Counted from the first letter of the stretch, positions 49,216-62,600 are shown. The stretch is 64,000 bases of DNA from Welwitschia mirabilis (GCA_051453625.1 JBOZIK010000001.1:210672738-210736737), one strand, 5' to 3'. Numbers and translations: made by a program. Notes: generated by a model from the letters alone, not told the origin.

Positions 49216-49880
49216 TTTTTAGAGAGTTTGCACTAGGATTTCAAATTTTCAATATTAGCATACAAAGTTAAAACATTAACAAAAAACAAATTTCATTAAG
49301 TAAGCTTTCATCAATTTTAGATAAATTGACATAAAATAAAAAGTGATATAAATAACCAGCAATAGGATTTTCTTTTTCTACTTCATCTTTAGTAGTAATA
49401 TTAAATTCTTACATAAGAAACACTTCATGCATAAGATGAGATCTAGTTAAAAGCTTATTAAGAATGTGTTTTAATGTAGCATGATTAGTAAAAATAATTA
49501 AAAGATAATCAATAAGATAATGATAAAAGTTTTCATTTTCTCATAATAAGACATATTTTTAGAGAGTTTGCACTAGGATTTAAAATTTTCAATATCAACA
49601 CATAAAGGTAAAACATTAACCAAAAACAAATTTCATTAGGTAAGCTTTCATCAATTTTAGATGAATTGATATATAATAAAGTTGAGATAAATAACCAGCA
49701 ATAGGATTTTCTTTTTCTACTCCATCCTTAGTAGTAATATTAAATTATTACATAAGAAAAGCTCCATGCATAAGATGAGATCTAGTTAAAAACTTATTAA
49801 GAATGTGTTTTAATGTCACATGATTAGTAAAAATAATTATAAGATAATTAATAAGATAATGATAAAAAATTTCAAGAGCA
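49216..49880. repeat. Tandem duplication, ~340-bp period
   Basis: 49216-49555 recurs at 49556-49880 with about 93% identity by eye and no gap between, inside the RNase H-integrase spacer of element B. Unlike the other duplications it cannot be blamed on a scaffold gap. Confidence 0.9.
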
Positions 49881-50014
49881 AAGATAACTCATAACATATT
49901 CTTTTACTAAGTAGAGTAAGTAAATTATGCATCATACAAAGTCCTACGAGCATAAGAAATGACATATAGTTCACATTTAATAGTTTGATCTAATGCTTTA
50001 CCTATTGTAAAATC

Positions 50015-50024
50015 ACTTACATTA
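50015..50024. repeat. LINE target-site duplication, left copy
   Basis: ACTTACATTA, identical to 55619-55628. The LINE's poly(A) side (plus-strand T run from 50026) begins directly after it. Confidence 0.85.
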
Positions 50025-50279
50025 ATTTTTTTTAAAAGTTTTATTAAAAGTTTAAAAACTCATGTAGGAAGAACTAGTCATAGATTTCATACAAAGAAGC
50101 CATTCTTCACATTTTAAAGAGAACCAATGGCTATGAGCCTTATTATAGAACTAGAAATAGAGCAAAAGATGGAATACTATTAAAAAATTCTAAGAAGGAG
50201 GAAATTCTCAAAATATTCACTAGAGAATATACTATATTTTAAATACTAGAGAACATCTAGTTGTATCCCACAGAATCCA

Positions 50280-50560
50280 AGTTCCATTTAAAGAAATGTA
50301 GATAATACTAAAAATGCAAATAGAAGAGGAAACATAGACTAGCCAAAACATTTCTACAACTAATCCTAACTAGAAGCAGTAACTTTATATTTCAAAAAGA
50401 AATGATAAAATAACTTTTTAGTAATGGAATATGGAAAAATAGGTTGGTTATATCCTCTTTTCATCAAAAGTTTACTAAGAATTACACCTTGATAGAGAAG
50501 GCACCAAATGAAAGAATATATCTTAGAGTTATTTGATTTTTTCATAGACTAAAGATAACT
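50280..50560 (-). pseudogene. LINE zf-RVT C-terminal domain
   Basis: Reads SFIWCLLYQGVILSKLLMKR, then GYNQPIFPY...H.FLKYKVTAS. This is the reverse-transcriptase-associated zinc-binding region of plant L1 ORF2, with some Cys ligands already lost (C to Y and C to S). Confidence 0.75.
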
Positions 50561-51479
50561 TAGAGCCAAGTTTTTTTAAAAATGTTAATAGACTAGAGGC
50601 GTTTAAGCTTGAGAAGATTTTAATTATGATGAAAGTTATGCTTATAGTTTGTTTTATTAGTGTAAGAAAGAAAGGGATGTTATTTGGCAAAATCCAAAGG
50701 GTTTCTTCTTTAGAGAAAATAACATTATCAATGTTTTGTTAAAGATGGAAGTTAAGCAAGTGGATTCCTTTAGAAAAGGAAGAATAAACATGCACCTTTC
50801 TTATATTAAGTTCTAATGAGAAGAACGTCTTTCATTAGAATCCCAAACATCTTTGGTTTGAATGAGTCCTCTTTGAGTAAGGATAAGAGTAGTTCTTTTA
50901 CTAATTAAATTTTTTAAAAATGGAATTATTTTGGCTAACAGTATTTGGGAAAGAGATAAGTAGTCATTTAATAAGATCTTAAGAAGACCAAATGGCCTAT
51001 GAGAAGGAAGAAGTGCAAAGATGAAAAGTGATAGGAGAGAAAACTAAATTAAAAAATCTTAAATATTTATAACAATAAGAAGATTTTAGAGAGACATTGA
51101 AGATAGCAATATAAATGAGGATCTTTCAAGGATCATCACCCTCAAAAGCATCAACAATTCTTCTATTATAAGTAGCTTTTCCTTAGAGGAAGATGGAGGG
51201 GATTTTAAGTTCTCCTAGTTTTTCTAAGTTTACAACATGTTTTTCAAACAACATGACAAAAACTAGATTTTTGAGTTTGAGAGTTTTAAATAAACTCTAT
51301 AAGCCATTTATTAATATAGGAAGAGAAAGCATTAGAGAAAGTAAAATAAGAAGAGTAGAATACATGATAAGATTAGAGAAGTTTTTACAAATCACTTTTC
51401 TACTAGTAGAGGATAATATTTTTAAGGTTTAAGTGCTAATTTTCTTTATAATATTTTTGAAACCCACTACTCAATCTAG

Positions 51480-52240
51480 TTCTCAGTGACTTAGAATCCA
51501 AAGGCAATGCCAAGAAATTAAACATCGCTCTGAATGAATGCATTTTCCAAGAAGGAAAAATGGGGATTTAGCTAATACTTTTTGTAAAAGAATGATTTTT
51601 TTCAATTTATTAGAGAGACTAAATCCTTATAAAACATGTCAAGATAATGTAATATATTTTTGATATCATCTAAAGAATCTTTAACCAAAAAGAGATAGCC
51701 ATTAACAAAGTGAAAATTGCAAAGTTATTGCTTACTATTTGGGAAATAAAGGTCATGAAGTAAAACTATTTCAAGTTGCTTATTTATAAGATGATCTAAA
51801 GAATTAGTGGTAAGGATGTAAAGATAAGGATTAAGAGGGTATCCTTCTTGAATAGATATTTTTAAGATAAAATATTAGGAAGAAATTCCAATAATGGTAA
51901 CAATGGCCATCACATCAAATCTTTCTCCAAATCCTAATTTTTGTAACACAAAGAGGATAAAGACTAAGATATTTGGTTAAAAGTGTTTTTGTAATCAATT
52001 ATAAGAAATGAAATATTTTAATTAATTTTTACACTTCATTTTCAATATTCTACTAGAGTAAGAAGATTTTTAAAAATATATATACCTTTTACAAAAGCGC
52101 CTTTCTCAATTCTAATAATGGAGGGTAAGATATCTTTTAATCTAAGGGTAAGGAACTTTACTAAAATCCTATAGGAAGTGTTAAGAAGGGTTATGAACCT
52201 TCAATATCATAATTATAGACCATCTTCTTAATTTAAAATG
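51480..52240 (-). pseudogene. LINE reverse transcriptase
   Basis: Blocks in order on the minus strand: RIEKGAFVKG (52110 region), GFGERFDVMAIVTIIG after one frame change, ISIQEGYPLNPYLYILTTNS (family R-Q-G-D-P-L-S-P-x-L-F), HFVNGYLFLVKDSLDDIKNI, where the catalytic F-A-D-D-T position reads F-V-N-G, and NFLALPLDSKS (family YLGLPLG). The catalytic Asp pair is gone. Confidence 0.85.
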
Positions 52241-52377
52241 NNNNNNNNNNNNNNNNNNNNNNNNNNNNNNNNNNNNNNNNNNNAGAATTTTTCCATCACA
52301 TTAGGACTACTTTCGATGATGTCTCAATTCTTTTAATGGAGCTCTAGTAGAAGGCCTTCCATTCTTGAGGAGAATAT

Positions 52378-53160
52378 TTTTTGAGCTCTTCAATAAACAA
52401 TAGTTTATCAGGAAGCTTCTTATCTTGAGGAGAAGACATAAAGGAATTAATCATTCTAAAATTTATCAAGCATTAAAGTTGGAATTAGACTTAATTCAAA
52501 AAAGAGTTTTGAAGTTATTAAAGAAAACTTAAAGAATATCAGAGTATTTAAAAANNNNNNNNNNNNNNNNNNNNNNNNNNNNNNNNNNNNNNNNNNNNNN
52601 NNNNNNNNNNNNNNNNNNNNNNNNNNNNNNNNNNNNNNNNNNNNNNNNNNNNNNAATATATAAAAGGAATTAATCTTTCTAAAATTTATGAAGCATTAGA
52701 TTTGGAATTAGACTTAATTCAAAAAAGAGTTTTGAAGTGATTAAAGAAAACTTAAAGAATATCAGAGTCTTTAAAAAAATATTTCTCATTAGAATGAATG
52801 GAAGACACCATAATATTAAGAAGAGAGGGAAATTTTAAAAAGAAAAAGAATTCTTTATTATAGTAGGTAAAAGTTAGATTTTTTGAGCTCTTCAATAAAT
52901 AATAGTTTATAAGGAAGCTTCTTATCTTGAGGAGAAGATATAAAAGGAATTAATCATTCTAAAATTTGTCAAGCATTAGAGTTGAAATTAGACTTAATTC
53001 AAAAATAATTTTGAAGTGATTAAAGAAAACTTAAAGAATATCAGAGTCTTAAAAAAATATTTCCCATTAGAATGAACTGAAGACACCATAATATGAAGAA
53101 GAGAGGGACATTTTAAAAAGAAAAAGAATTCTTTATTATAGTAATCATCATGATGAAGAT
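52378..53160. repeat. Three serial copies of a ~250-bp segment in the LINE
   Basis: The block containing GAGCTCTTCAATAAA, GGAAGCTTCTTATCTTGAGG and GGAATTAGACTTAATTC occurs at 52378-52554, partly at 52655-52878, and at 52879-53130. The second and third abut without a gap. A 100-N gap separates the first and second. Confidence 0.85.
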
Positions 53161-54011
53161 AAAAAGCTCTATTATTTAAAAGATCCCCTCTATCTTTTAA
53201 CATAATAATGCATCAAAGATCTTGATGAATAAGGCCAAGATCTATATTCAAGCCAAGTTTATGAGGTTGTTGAATGATGACTTTTTGCTTCTCATCTAAA
53301 GGTTTTTCAAGATGAATTCTCCAATTTATACTCTTCATAGCAAGGAGTTTATCGAATATTCTAGCATAGTTTTCTATTTTAATACAACATGTTTGAAATT
53401 ATCTAAAATAGTTTATAGGTCTGATACAACTTCTTTGTAATTGGTATGCTTCTCCTCTAGAGAAGAGTCATCTAAAACATTAAGCATATTTCAAATAGAA
53501 TAAAGAATGTGGTTTTCTTTTTTAGAATGAATTCAAGAAGTATTTAAGATGAAATGATTTCTTTTCTTATAGATAAACTGAGGTCTACCTAATCTTAGCA
53601 AGAAGAAGAGGGGAAGATAGTTAGATAAATCACTTTACTAAGTAATAAAAAAGTTGAAAGAAGAAATTACAAGAAGAAAGGTAGATTCTATTAAGATGCT
53701 CTCAAATAAAACTTTCTTAGGATCTAATGTCTTTTCAAGTGAATAAGTGAGAAGGGCTTATAGAGGGCTGAGGAATGGGATCAAAAATATTCCATTCAAC
53801 TTTTAGATAAAGCTAGCTTTTTAGCTCTTGAGTATTCTAATGAAGGAGGGCCACAAGCTTATTATAATAATTTTTAAAAAAATCTAAAATCATTAAAAAG
53901 AATATAATTAGCATGAGGGAGATGAGAGGTGAGCCATTTTTAAAGGACAATGCTTTCAATAGAAGTAATAAAAGAATAGATATTATGTATTTCTATTGAA
54001 TAATTTTAAAT

Positions 54012-54251
54012 TTAAAAGCAAAGATATACTACATGATGAGTAAGCTCTTCTTCATGATTAACAATGGAAGAAATAAAGCAATTATGTAAGAGAAGAAATG
54101 CTTTATCCTTACCTTTAGAATGATTAGTGGTGAAATAAGTGTAATGAAATGATATAGCTTGAGAAAAGAAAAGCATTTCAAAAGAGGTAATTTCAATCTC
54201 TTGCAATCTTAAGATATCAAGGAAGCTACCATGATCCAACAAAATTTTCAT
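54012..54251 (-). pseudogene. LINE endonuclease N-terminal fragment
   Basis: A 79-codon open frame containing LDILRLQEIEITSFEM, the L-Q-E-T/I-K motif of the APE-type endonuclease. The Glu is the metal ligand. A frame break follows, so the catalytic His/Asp region downstream is not contiguous. Confidence 0.8.
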
Positions 54252-54999
54252 AATGACATGTTTTTTGGAGGAGCTTGAAAGATCCCTAACATTTCTGAGG
54301 CAAAATTAATCATGGATGGGAAGTGATAATAGCTCCATCAAAGGAGTTTTCATTAAGCCTTATTTTAGAAAAAAAGAGAAAAACTTGCAATATTTTTAAG
54401 AGCATCATTAAAAATAGTAAAATAATTAGGAATACCTTTCTTAGTCAAAGAAATTAAAGAGAGGAAAGGTCAATATCTAACTTTAGGAGAGTAAGAGTGT
54501 TTTTCATTTTTTATAATAGTAATCTAAGTTGAGTCTTTCACTAAGGTTTATTTACTACTTGTATGCACTATTTCAATAAAGGAAGAGTGACAGGTTTTAG
54601 TAGGAGGATTAGGGGTGGAAGGTATTGTAACTTCTATTGTTCTAATATCTTTTTTATTATTTGTGTTGGCTATTTTGGGTACTTTGGCTAGAGAATTTTT
54701 TGTGTTTTCTACATTTCCTTCTTATGATTTTGGAGTTGGCTACTTAGTAGAAAGAAGAGAACAATTCTCTTTTCAATGGCCTTCTTTACAATATGAAAAT
54801 GCTTATTTATTAAAAGGAATAGATATTGAGCTTTTTTCTCAAATTTGTACACACCTACTTGGAATTTAATCATTTTAGAAATGGACCTATAATATCAACT
54901 TATGCANNNNNNNNNNNNNNNNNNNNNNNNNNNNNNAACCACTTATGATCTTCTATAACATATTTCCTAAGTGTTTCATCCAGTTAATAACTAAAAGGA

Positions 55000-55427
55000 C
55001 ACAATAAAAGAGGTAAATCTAAAAGATCTATCCAAATAAAGATTTAACATTTTTCTTCATAAAATATAATGTTGTAGTTCTATGAAGAAAGAATAAGAAA
55101 TATTTCTTTGATATACGATAGACCTCCATCCTTGATTTCCTCTGTGTCAACTTATTTATGAATGTGGAACCAGAAAATGCTACCTGAGAGGTTGTGCACA
55201 AAAATAACTTAAAAACCTTTTGCTATCTAAACAGTGCAAAGACAAGATTAAAGCTCATCCAGAGAAGGGATGGACCCAATACAATATCCTATTAAATGCT
55301 CTTGCTAAAATTGATTATAAGAGAAATTAAAGAAATCTTCAAATAAAGCAAGAACTATCTTCAAAGGAGAAGGATGAGCTATAGCTTTTCCATTACTAGG
55401 AGAGGAAGGGTTTAGAGTGTTGACCAT
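55000..55427 (-). pseudogene. LINE ORF1 N-terminal part
   Basis: Starts at ATG 55427 and reads MVNTLNPSSP...GKAIAHPSPLKIVL before stops appear. About 55060-54970 has a W-I-D-L-L-D-L-P-L-like segment similar to the DUF4283 RNA-binding domain of plant LINE ORF1 proteins. The zinc knuckle expected at the end is not recognised because of the gap at 54907-54936. Confidence 0.5.
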
Positions 55428-55618
55428 GGTCTCAAGGAAAAATAACCCTTAACAAGCCTATTAGAATGTAGCATAAAGAAATTTGGACATTTTATTATAA
55501 CATGCACAAACATGCACTAGCATATAAGACCATGCACGGGATTAGAAGATCTTAAAAGGAAAAGTTGAAGAGCCATTTTTCAAGTGATGAGAATTTTAGT
55601 GATGATTTCTTTTTCATT

Positions 55619-55628
55619 ACTTACATTA
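55619..55628. repeat. LINE target-site duplication, right copy
   Basis: ACTTACATTA, exact match to 50015-50024, next to the LINE 5' end. Confidence 0.85.
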
Positions 55629-56510
55629 GTTATTACCTACAAGAAAAATATCAATTATTAGCTTGAAAAATAACTAAAGATAATAGAAGCTCCTTAATTT
55701 TTTAAAAAACTGGTTCAAATTTACATGTCCAAGAGAAAAATATATCTTTAAGAAGTAATTAAGTCAAAGGTTTACTATGATAACTAAAACATACAATCAA
55801 ACAATGATATATACTATTATGTTCTAAAAAAGATCTTACATTTTCAACATAAATAGGATTGGAAAGAGAATGAATGATAATAAACTTATTAGAATCTAAT
55901 TCTATTCCTTTCTTAGAGATGATATGCCTAATAAAAACGCCTCTAGTTATCATAAAATAACTTTTTTCCAATTAAAATTATGATTAATATAATAATTTAA
56001 TTTCAACATGAAAAACATAATGTTTAATCAAAAGAGTCACCATAAAAATAAGAATCATTTATAAAGGTTTTAAAAAATAATTTATGAATTTAGTAAGAAG
56101 ATTAGTTGTACATCTTTAAAAAGTCACAAGAGTATTAAATAGACCACAAGGTATATAAGAGTAGATAAAAGTTCTAAAATAATAAGTAAAATTGGTTTTA
56201 TCATGATCTTTTTAGGTTATAAAAATTTTATTGTAGTCACTATTTTCATCCAAAAAACAATAATATGGTAGCCAATAAGTTTATCAAGAATTTCATCAAT
56301 AAAAGGAATAGGAAAATGACCTTTTTTAGTATAAGAATTTATAGTATAAAATCTACATAGATTCAACATTTACCATTTTTATTTAAAATAATTTGCAAAT
56401 GGGTCATTCATTCATGATGCACAATGGGGCAAATGATGTTATATTTTTAAAGTTTCATGATCTCCTCTTCAACAATATCCCAAGTTTTGTATTTAGGCTA
56501 CATTGAGGTT
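55629..56510 (-). pseudogene. Athila-like gypsy element B: reverse transcriptase
   Basis: Minus strand from about 56490: VEEEIMKL...IICPI entry block, then PCGLFNTLVTF, then FIND-SYFYGDSF where the family has F-M-D-D (first catalytic Asp to Asn, about 56049-56066), then KSYFMITRGVFIRHIISKKG, VRSFLEHNSIYHC and KPLT, down to an F-E-P-V-F-like block. Interrupted at 55628 by the LINE; RNase H resumes at 50014 after a one-base deletion. Confidence 0.9.
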
Positions 56511-57014
56511 TATAAATAAAATTCGTATCAGCTTCTAAATAGATATGATTTGAATAAATAGAAGGATAAATACTAGTTAAATCATGACAAGCTTAAGTAA
56601 AGGCTTGGGAATTTTCAATTAATAAGTTAATAAGCTCTTTTTATTAAAAAGGAGTAAGTTGTATACCAATGATAATAGGCTTAGATAGATTACTATCTAA
56701 GAAGATATACTTTAAATGATCAGGTAGATATTTTAAAGCACCATTAGCAACATTATTACTAGTAAAAACATCATTAATAAAAAATTCATTTTTAATTCAT
56801 TAAAAGCATAATTAAAATTTTAAAATTAAACACATTTAGTACAATTACTAATTTCATTTAAATCTAAATAAGATATAACAAGAAATTCATTAAAAAAAAG
56901 TCAAACATAGCATATTAATTGTAAGTTAAACTTTATTGAAGGATAAATGTTCCTTTAAATCAATAGAATTTTTCTTCCAATTAGAAAATAAATTTAAGTT
57001 AATGAAGATATTAT

Positions 57015-57335
57015 CAAACTATTTTTAATATGACTGCTTTACAGTTAATATTTGCTTTAGCAGTTGCAAGCCAAGGTCATTCAAAAATAAGAGGGTAACT
57101 AGTTGAATCAATAAGAAAGTTAAGAATAACAAAGTTAATAAGATAAATGGACTTATCTATCTAAATTGATACATCTATCAAAATTCCTAAGTGTTTAATC
57201 AAGGTTCTATTGACCATAGAAATAATTATATTAGCATCATCTATATGGTTGAAATCTAAGTCTTAGGAAATGGTTTTAGACATAATATTAACTTGAACTC
57301 ATAAATCTACCAAGGCTTTTTCAATAATATGACAT
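57015..57335 (-). pseudogene. Gypsy element B retropepsin
   Basis: Minus strand reads IIEKALVDL, stop, VQVNIMSKTI. This matches A-L-V-D-L-G-A-S-V-N-I-M of Athila/Tat proteases, so the D-L-G active-site Gly codon is now a stop. Then NRTLIKHLGILIDV, INFVILNFL and PWLATAKANI blocks follow in the expected order. Confidence 0.85.
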
Positions 57336-59690
57336 ATAATAGTAATGGTAATGGTAGGGGATCTAGGGTCACCATATCTCTAGAATTTTAAATGGAAAAA
57401 TACAGGTAGTAAAGGTTATAAGGTTAATTTTTCCTTTAGATGATTGAATTTTTATTTTACATGTGCAAAGATATGTAAGAAATTCTACATAATATGGGAT
57501 TTTCTTGATTACTTTAAGAATAAGAATATTAATATTAAGATATTTAAAGATTTTAGAATATGCTCATAATTAATAGATTCATCAAGTTCAAGACAACTAT
57601 GAAAAGGAATGGAATTACCTAAGTTTCTCTTTTGAAATATTTCTTAAATCAAGTTAAATATTTTCTCTTAAATTTTTTAAATTATCACCTTCTAATGCTT
57701 TAATAGTAGGCTCAACAATAATTTTATCACTTCTTAATGTAATGGAATTCACATCAGTGTACCCTTTCATTACATTATATGATTTTGTATTAGGAGTAAA
57801 TTAATATATCAAACTAGGATGACTTTTCTTATTAAGCATTTACCACATGTATTTCATTTAATTCATCAATAACTTCATCATTTCTTCTAATTTATTCTTT
57901 CCAGAAGAAAGAAGAGGTAAAGGTTTAGGTTGCCATTGATATTGAGTACTATAAGGATGAAGAGCATTATAATTATGACTACAAATGTGTGGATGAGAAT
58001 TTAGGTACTTATTAAAGGGTAAATGATGATAATAATTTTTATTAAAGGCATGATTTTAAAATAAAGGTGATGATAAGGTATTTTAAGTTACCTTAATTTT
58101 TACAATATTTAATGTAATAGCCCTTTACTTAATATAGCTCATAAAAATATAAACTTGAAGAAGACTAAGTTAGATTTTTATTAAAATTGTCTTATTATAA
58201 TTTAAGATTTTGGAATTAAGTAGATAGAANNNNNNNNNNNNNNNNNNNNNNNNNNNNNNNNNNNNNNNNNNNNNNNNNNNNNNNNNNNNNNNNNNNNNNN
58301 NNNNNNNNNNNNNNNNNNNNNNNNNNNNNTTATTAAGGAGAAACAGGTAATAATTTAATTTCCTGTTAATATTCATCCTTATTATAAAGATGAAAGGAAT
58401 TATAATGGAAATTATTTGGATAAGACTTAAGATACTTATTAAATGACATGGGATTATGATAATATTGATTAAATGTATGAGCTTCAAAAATATGGTGATG
58501 ATGTAAAACACTTTGAGCTAACTTAAATCTTTTACAAAATCTAATGGAATGACACCCTCCATAATATAACTCATAAAAAGATAAACTTAAAGAAGACTAA
58601 GTTAGATTTTTATTAAAATTATCTTATTATAATTTAAGATTTTGGAATTAAGTAGATAGAACTTCCATTTTTTCACTAACTCATCATTTGATTTATCCTT
58701 ATTTATAAGTTCATTTAAGTTAATATTACTTCTCATGTGATCATTTTTAATGTCTTCCCATCTATGCATAACCTCTACCATTTCTATTCTAATTCCTTCC
58801 AAGCTTCATCAACTGTTATGTCTAATAATTTCTCATTAGTAAAAGTTTCCATCATATTTATAATTTCTTTATTCAAATCTTCTAAGAAAAACTTAAATAA
58901 CGTCAAAATTTCAAAATGATAAATGGGAGTTTCTTAAAAGTCCTCAAAAGCTTTAAAATAACATTTACTATAAGATTACTTAAAGCTACTAATAATCTTT
59001 TCATCTAATTAATGCACATTATAGATAGGAATATCTTGATGAAAGCTTATTTAAACTTTATAAGATGTAAAAGATCCTCATCATTAAAAATAATCCTAAG
59101 ATAATATTTAGCTATATCCTTTAAAAAAAGAGGGATAATTATTGATTTGGATGAATCTGAAGGATTCAAAGCATAATCTTTTAAACTAAGTTAAATTATT
59201 TAAGAAAATCATAAGAATACTTAAACTATATGATAATTAAAAGTAGGAAAATCCTTAAGATTTGATAAAAACTACCACAAGAGGATAAAATAAATGCAGG
59301 AATTTCTTTTTTAACCTTCAAAAGGTTTTCAAAGAGTAAGTTGAGGATTAGAATTTTAAGCATTACTATCATGGGTAACCATTTAATAAGATAGAGAATT
59401 TAAAAATTCAATAAGGTATTAAAAATTTTGAGATAATAGTATTAAACTTAAAAATTGTTAATTTGATAAGGTAGACTTAGAGCTATAAAAAGTTTCTAAA
59501 CTTTTTCTAGTAAATATCTTAGATTTACTCATATATGCATAGTATAAAAAATATCATAAAAAGAGATGCATAAGATGATAGTAAAAGTTGGAACATGTGA
59601 ACCTAAAAGGCTTGTTGAAGTAATGTAGTACTTATGGATTCATTGATGCATTTTTAATGTGGGAATCACTTGAAAACAATGCAACTTCCA
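57336..59690 (-). pseudogene. Gypsy element B gag region (highly decayed)
   Basis: Positioned between protease and the 5' LTR. The open piece at 58602-58802 (EGIRIEMVEVMHRWEDI...) is charged and could be gag, but no retrotrans_gag motif is clear. An imperfect repeat (57900-58229 against 58330-58660) surrounds a 100-N gap. The call rests mainly on position. Confidence 0.5.
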
Positions 59691-62600
59691 TGTGTATATG
59701 TCTATTCACAAAGCTAAGTACAATATTTTATATAAAAAATCAAAAGTATTTCTCGATAATGATTCCAATTTTGAATGAACGAGAAACTTAATTTTTAAAG
59801 TATAGAGATCATATTCTAAGCCTTAGAAGAATATTTATATATTTAACTTAATAATTTAACTTAGGCAAAAGAAATCAAGCATAAATAGTTCACAAAAGAT
59901 CATAAATAAATCTCTTGCATTAAATTGCATAAGTAGTAGAAGCATATGAATATCAAATTAATAAAACACTTTTGCATAGATTATTTTCAAATATTATACA
60001 TTACTTTATCAAACTATCAGTTAACATGATAAAAAAAAAACTATCTTTAATTAATGTACAAGTTCTCACAACACATGACATATAATTAATGTTAAGAATT
60101 ACATTTGTAAAAAAAAAAATTCCATAATAGGTAAAAAGATAAATACATTAAAGAAGAAAAAATAATTTTCTTACATTAAAGAAGAAAAAATAATTTTCTT
60201 TAAACATTAACTTTCAATTTAATTATCATTTATAACTCAAGCGAATGTTTAAAAGAGTTAAAATAATTAAAACTACTTAAGTTAGTATTAGAAAAAAATA
60301 ATTTTTCATAAAAAGTTCCCTATTTAACATAATGTAAAATGACTACATATGAGTCATTTAAAGATATTGTTCCTTTACATACTAATTTTTTAACAACTTA
60401 AAATCAAATCATAGAACTTTAAAAACATGATTTTTTAAACTAATGTAGCAAATCGATTGATGTTGACAATATTTTCACTAAATATCGATACATTTGACTT
60501 GAATGATAGCCCTTAGTTAAGTAAGTAGTGAGTTATAAAAGTAATGTAACATCTAAATAAGGTTATGAATTAACACGTTATTAATAAAAATCAACATGTG
60601 AATGTTTATGTAATTAAAGTAAACTTATTTAATTTTTCATTATTTTGATTGGAAGAAAGAAATAAAAGAAAACAAAGAGATAGGAAAGGAGGATAAGAAA
60701 CTTAAGAAAGGACTTATAACTTTGGAAAACCCCTAAAACAATTTGAACATGTTCTAAAAAATGTCTCTAGAGCTAAATATTTAAGATCAAGTAAAATCAA
60801 TTAAAACTAATAAGAAATCTACAAACAGAATGGTTAATCTGACTTTAACCAAGAATATTCAGAAAGATATACATAAAAAATAATAAATTTAATATTTTAA
60901 AGGTTTCAATATTAATAGAAAAATTTAATGTGCAAAAATAGAAAAATTAATATTTCATAGCTCATAAAATTTTTCAAGTAAAAATACAACTCTATTATGA
61001 ATGATCAAAAATTTAATTTTGGAGGCTAAATTGAATTTTAGACTGATAGGACATCAAATTTTTTAAATCATGAAAGGAATGTACTAATACAATTTAAGAG
61101 TAATTAGGTTCTATAGAAAGAGATATGGTCAATGCAAGCATTAAAATTTACTAGTTCTATAATTTTTAAAAAANNNNNNNNNNNNNNNNNNNNNNNNNNN
61201 NNNNNNNNNNNNNNNNNNNNNNNNNNNNNNNNNNNNNNNNNNNNNNNNNNNNNNNNNNNNNNNNNNNNNNNNNNNNNNNNNNNNNNNNNNNNNNNNNNNN
61301 NNNNNNNNNNNNNNNNNNNNNNNNNNNNNNNNNNNNNNNNNNNNNNNNNNNNNNNNNNNNNNNNNNNNNNNNNNNNNNNNNNNNNNNNNNNNNNNNNNNN
61401 NNNNNNNNNNNNNNNNNNNNNNNNNNNNNNNNNNNNNNNNNNNNNNNNNNNNNNNNNNNNNNNNNNNNNNNNNNNNNNNNNNNNNNNNNNNNNNNNNNNN
61501 NNNNNNNNNNNNNNNNNNNNNNNNNNNNNNNNNNNNNNNNNNNNNNNNNNNNNNNNNNNNNNNNNNNNNNNNNNNNNNNNNNNNNNNNNNNNNNNNNNNN
61601 NNNNNNNNNNNNNNNNNNNNNNNNNNNNNNNNNNNNNNNNNNNNNNNNNNNNNNNNNNNNNNNNNNNNNNNNNNNNNNNNNNNNNNNNNNNNNNNNNNNN
61701 NNNNNNNNNNNNNNNNNNNNNNNNNNNNNNNNNNNNNNNNNNNNNNNNNNAATTTTTTAAATCATGGAAGGAATGTACTAATACAATTTAAGAGTAATTA
61801 GGTTCCATGGTAAGAGATATTGCTAATGCAAGCATTAAAATTTACTAGTTCTATAATTTAAAAAAAATGAAAAGAGAGACGTACTAATGTAATAATGAAA
61901 AATCTTAATTTCAAAATTTAGTAAGTTAAATATGGACATAATACATTTATGATATGGAATCATGAGAAAATGTACTAGAACAAATGAGAAGAATGAAGGA
62001 AAGAAGAGATAATATGAATAGAACACATTCTTTCTTTAACAAAACGTAACCAACCATGCAAAATTAAATAATGCTATGATAGGTACTCCATGTTCTAAAA
62101 TTCCATTAGCACTATTTATGAAACATGTTGTAACAATATTAATTAAACTAAAAGAAATATATTATGAAAATGCACAAATCAAGCAAACATAAGAATAAAA
62201 ATATAAAGAAAATAATGTTTATTAGTTTTAGATGCAATCACGTCCCTTTCGATAAGTCTTCAATTCAAATGCTTATAAGATTTATTACCTTCTCCTCCTT
62301 CTGCATTAATTATTCATGTATACTTCATCACCCCTATAATGCCTTTAGATGAATGAAGATGGGAGAAAACATGATAAAGAATGAGGATAAAGAATGAATT
62401 ATAAAAAAATGCAAAAGACTAAAAATAGATGTAGATGTCAGCAATGGATGAGAATTAAGACTAAAAAAGATTTCCAAAGGTAATATCAAGAGAGTATCAA
62501 CTTATAAGTAAGTAAATAAGAAATGTAGTGTAGTTGAAAACTCCTTTAATGCTTGAAAATATATTAAAATTAAGTTCAAAGCATGTAGTTGACTTCAACA

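Larger units (their letters stand above)
48547..50024 (-). pseudogene. Athila-like gypsy element B: RNase H and integrase N-terminal/core
   Basis: Minus strand from 50024: YVISYARRTLYDA (RNase H entry, family V-I-Y-Y-A-S-R-T-L), a decayed spacer, then the integrase with CKSCNKC-like zinc ligands near 49000, the core near 48700-48950, and a YHP-x-I-N-G-x-x-E-V-T-N block near 48640 ending in TTNRKD near 48575. Cut on the left by the Sirevirus and on the right by the LINE. The 344-bp spacer duplication is described separately. Confidence 0.85.
50025..55618 (-). mobile_element. L1-type LINE nested in gypsy RT/RNase H
   Basis: Minus-strand non-LTR retrotransposon, ~5.6 kb including gaps, near full length. 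ORF1 starts at ATG 55427 (MVNTLNPSSPSNGKAIAHPS). The endonuclease begins about 54250 (LRLQEIEITSFE, HYTYFTTNHSKGK). RT spans about 52240-51480 and a zf-RVT tail lies about 50560-50280. The 3' side ends in an A-rich tract (plus-strand T run 50026-50033). A perfect 10-bp target-site duplication flanks it. Stops and frame changes throughout make it inactive. Two N gaps and an internal triplication lie between EN and RT. Confidence 0.9.

Noticed and set aside
54615-54869. 84-codon plus-strand ORF with a hydrophobic N-terminus resembling a membrane protein
   Set aside because: It lies antisense to the LINE ORF1/endonuclease region; the hydrophobic run comes from reading A/T-rich sequence, with no family match.
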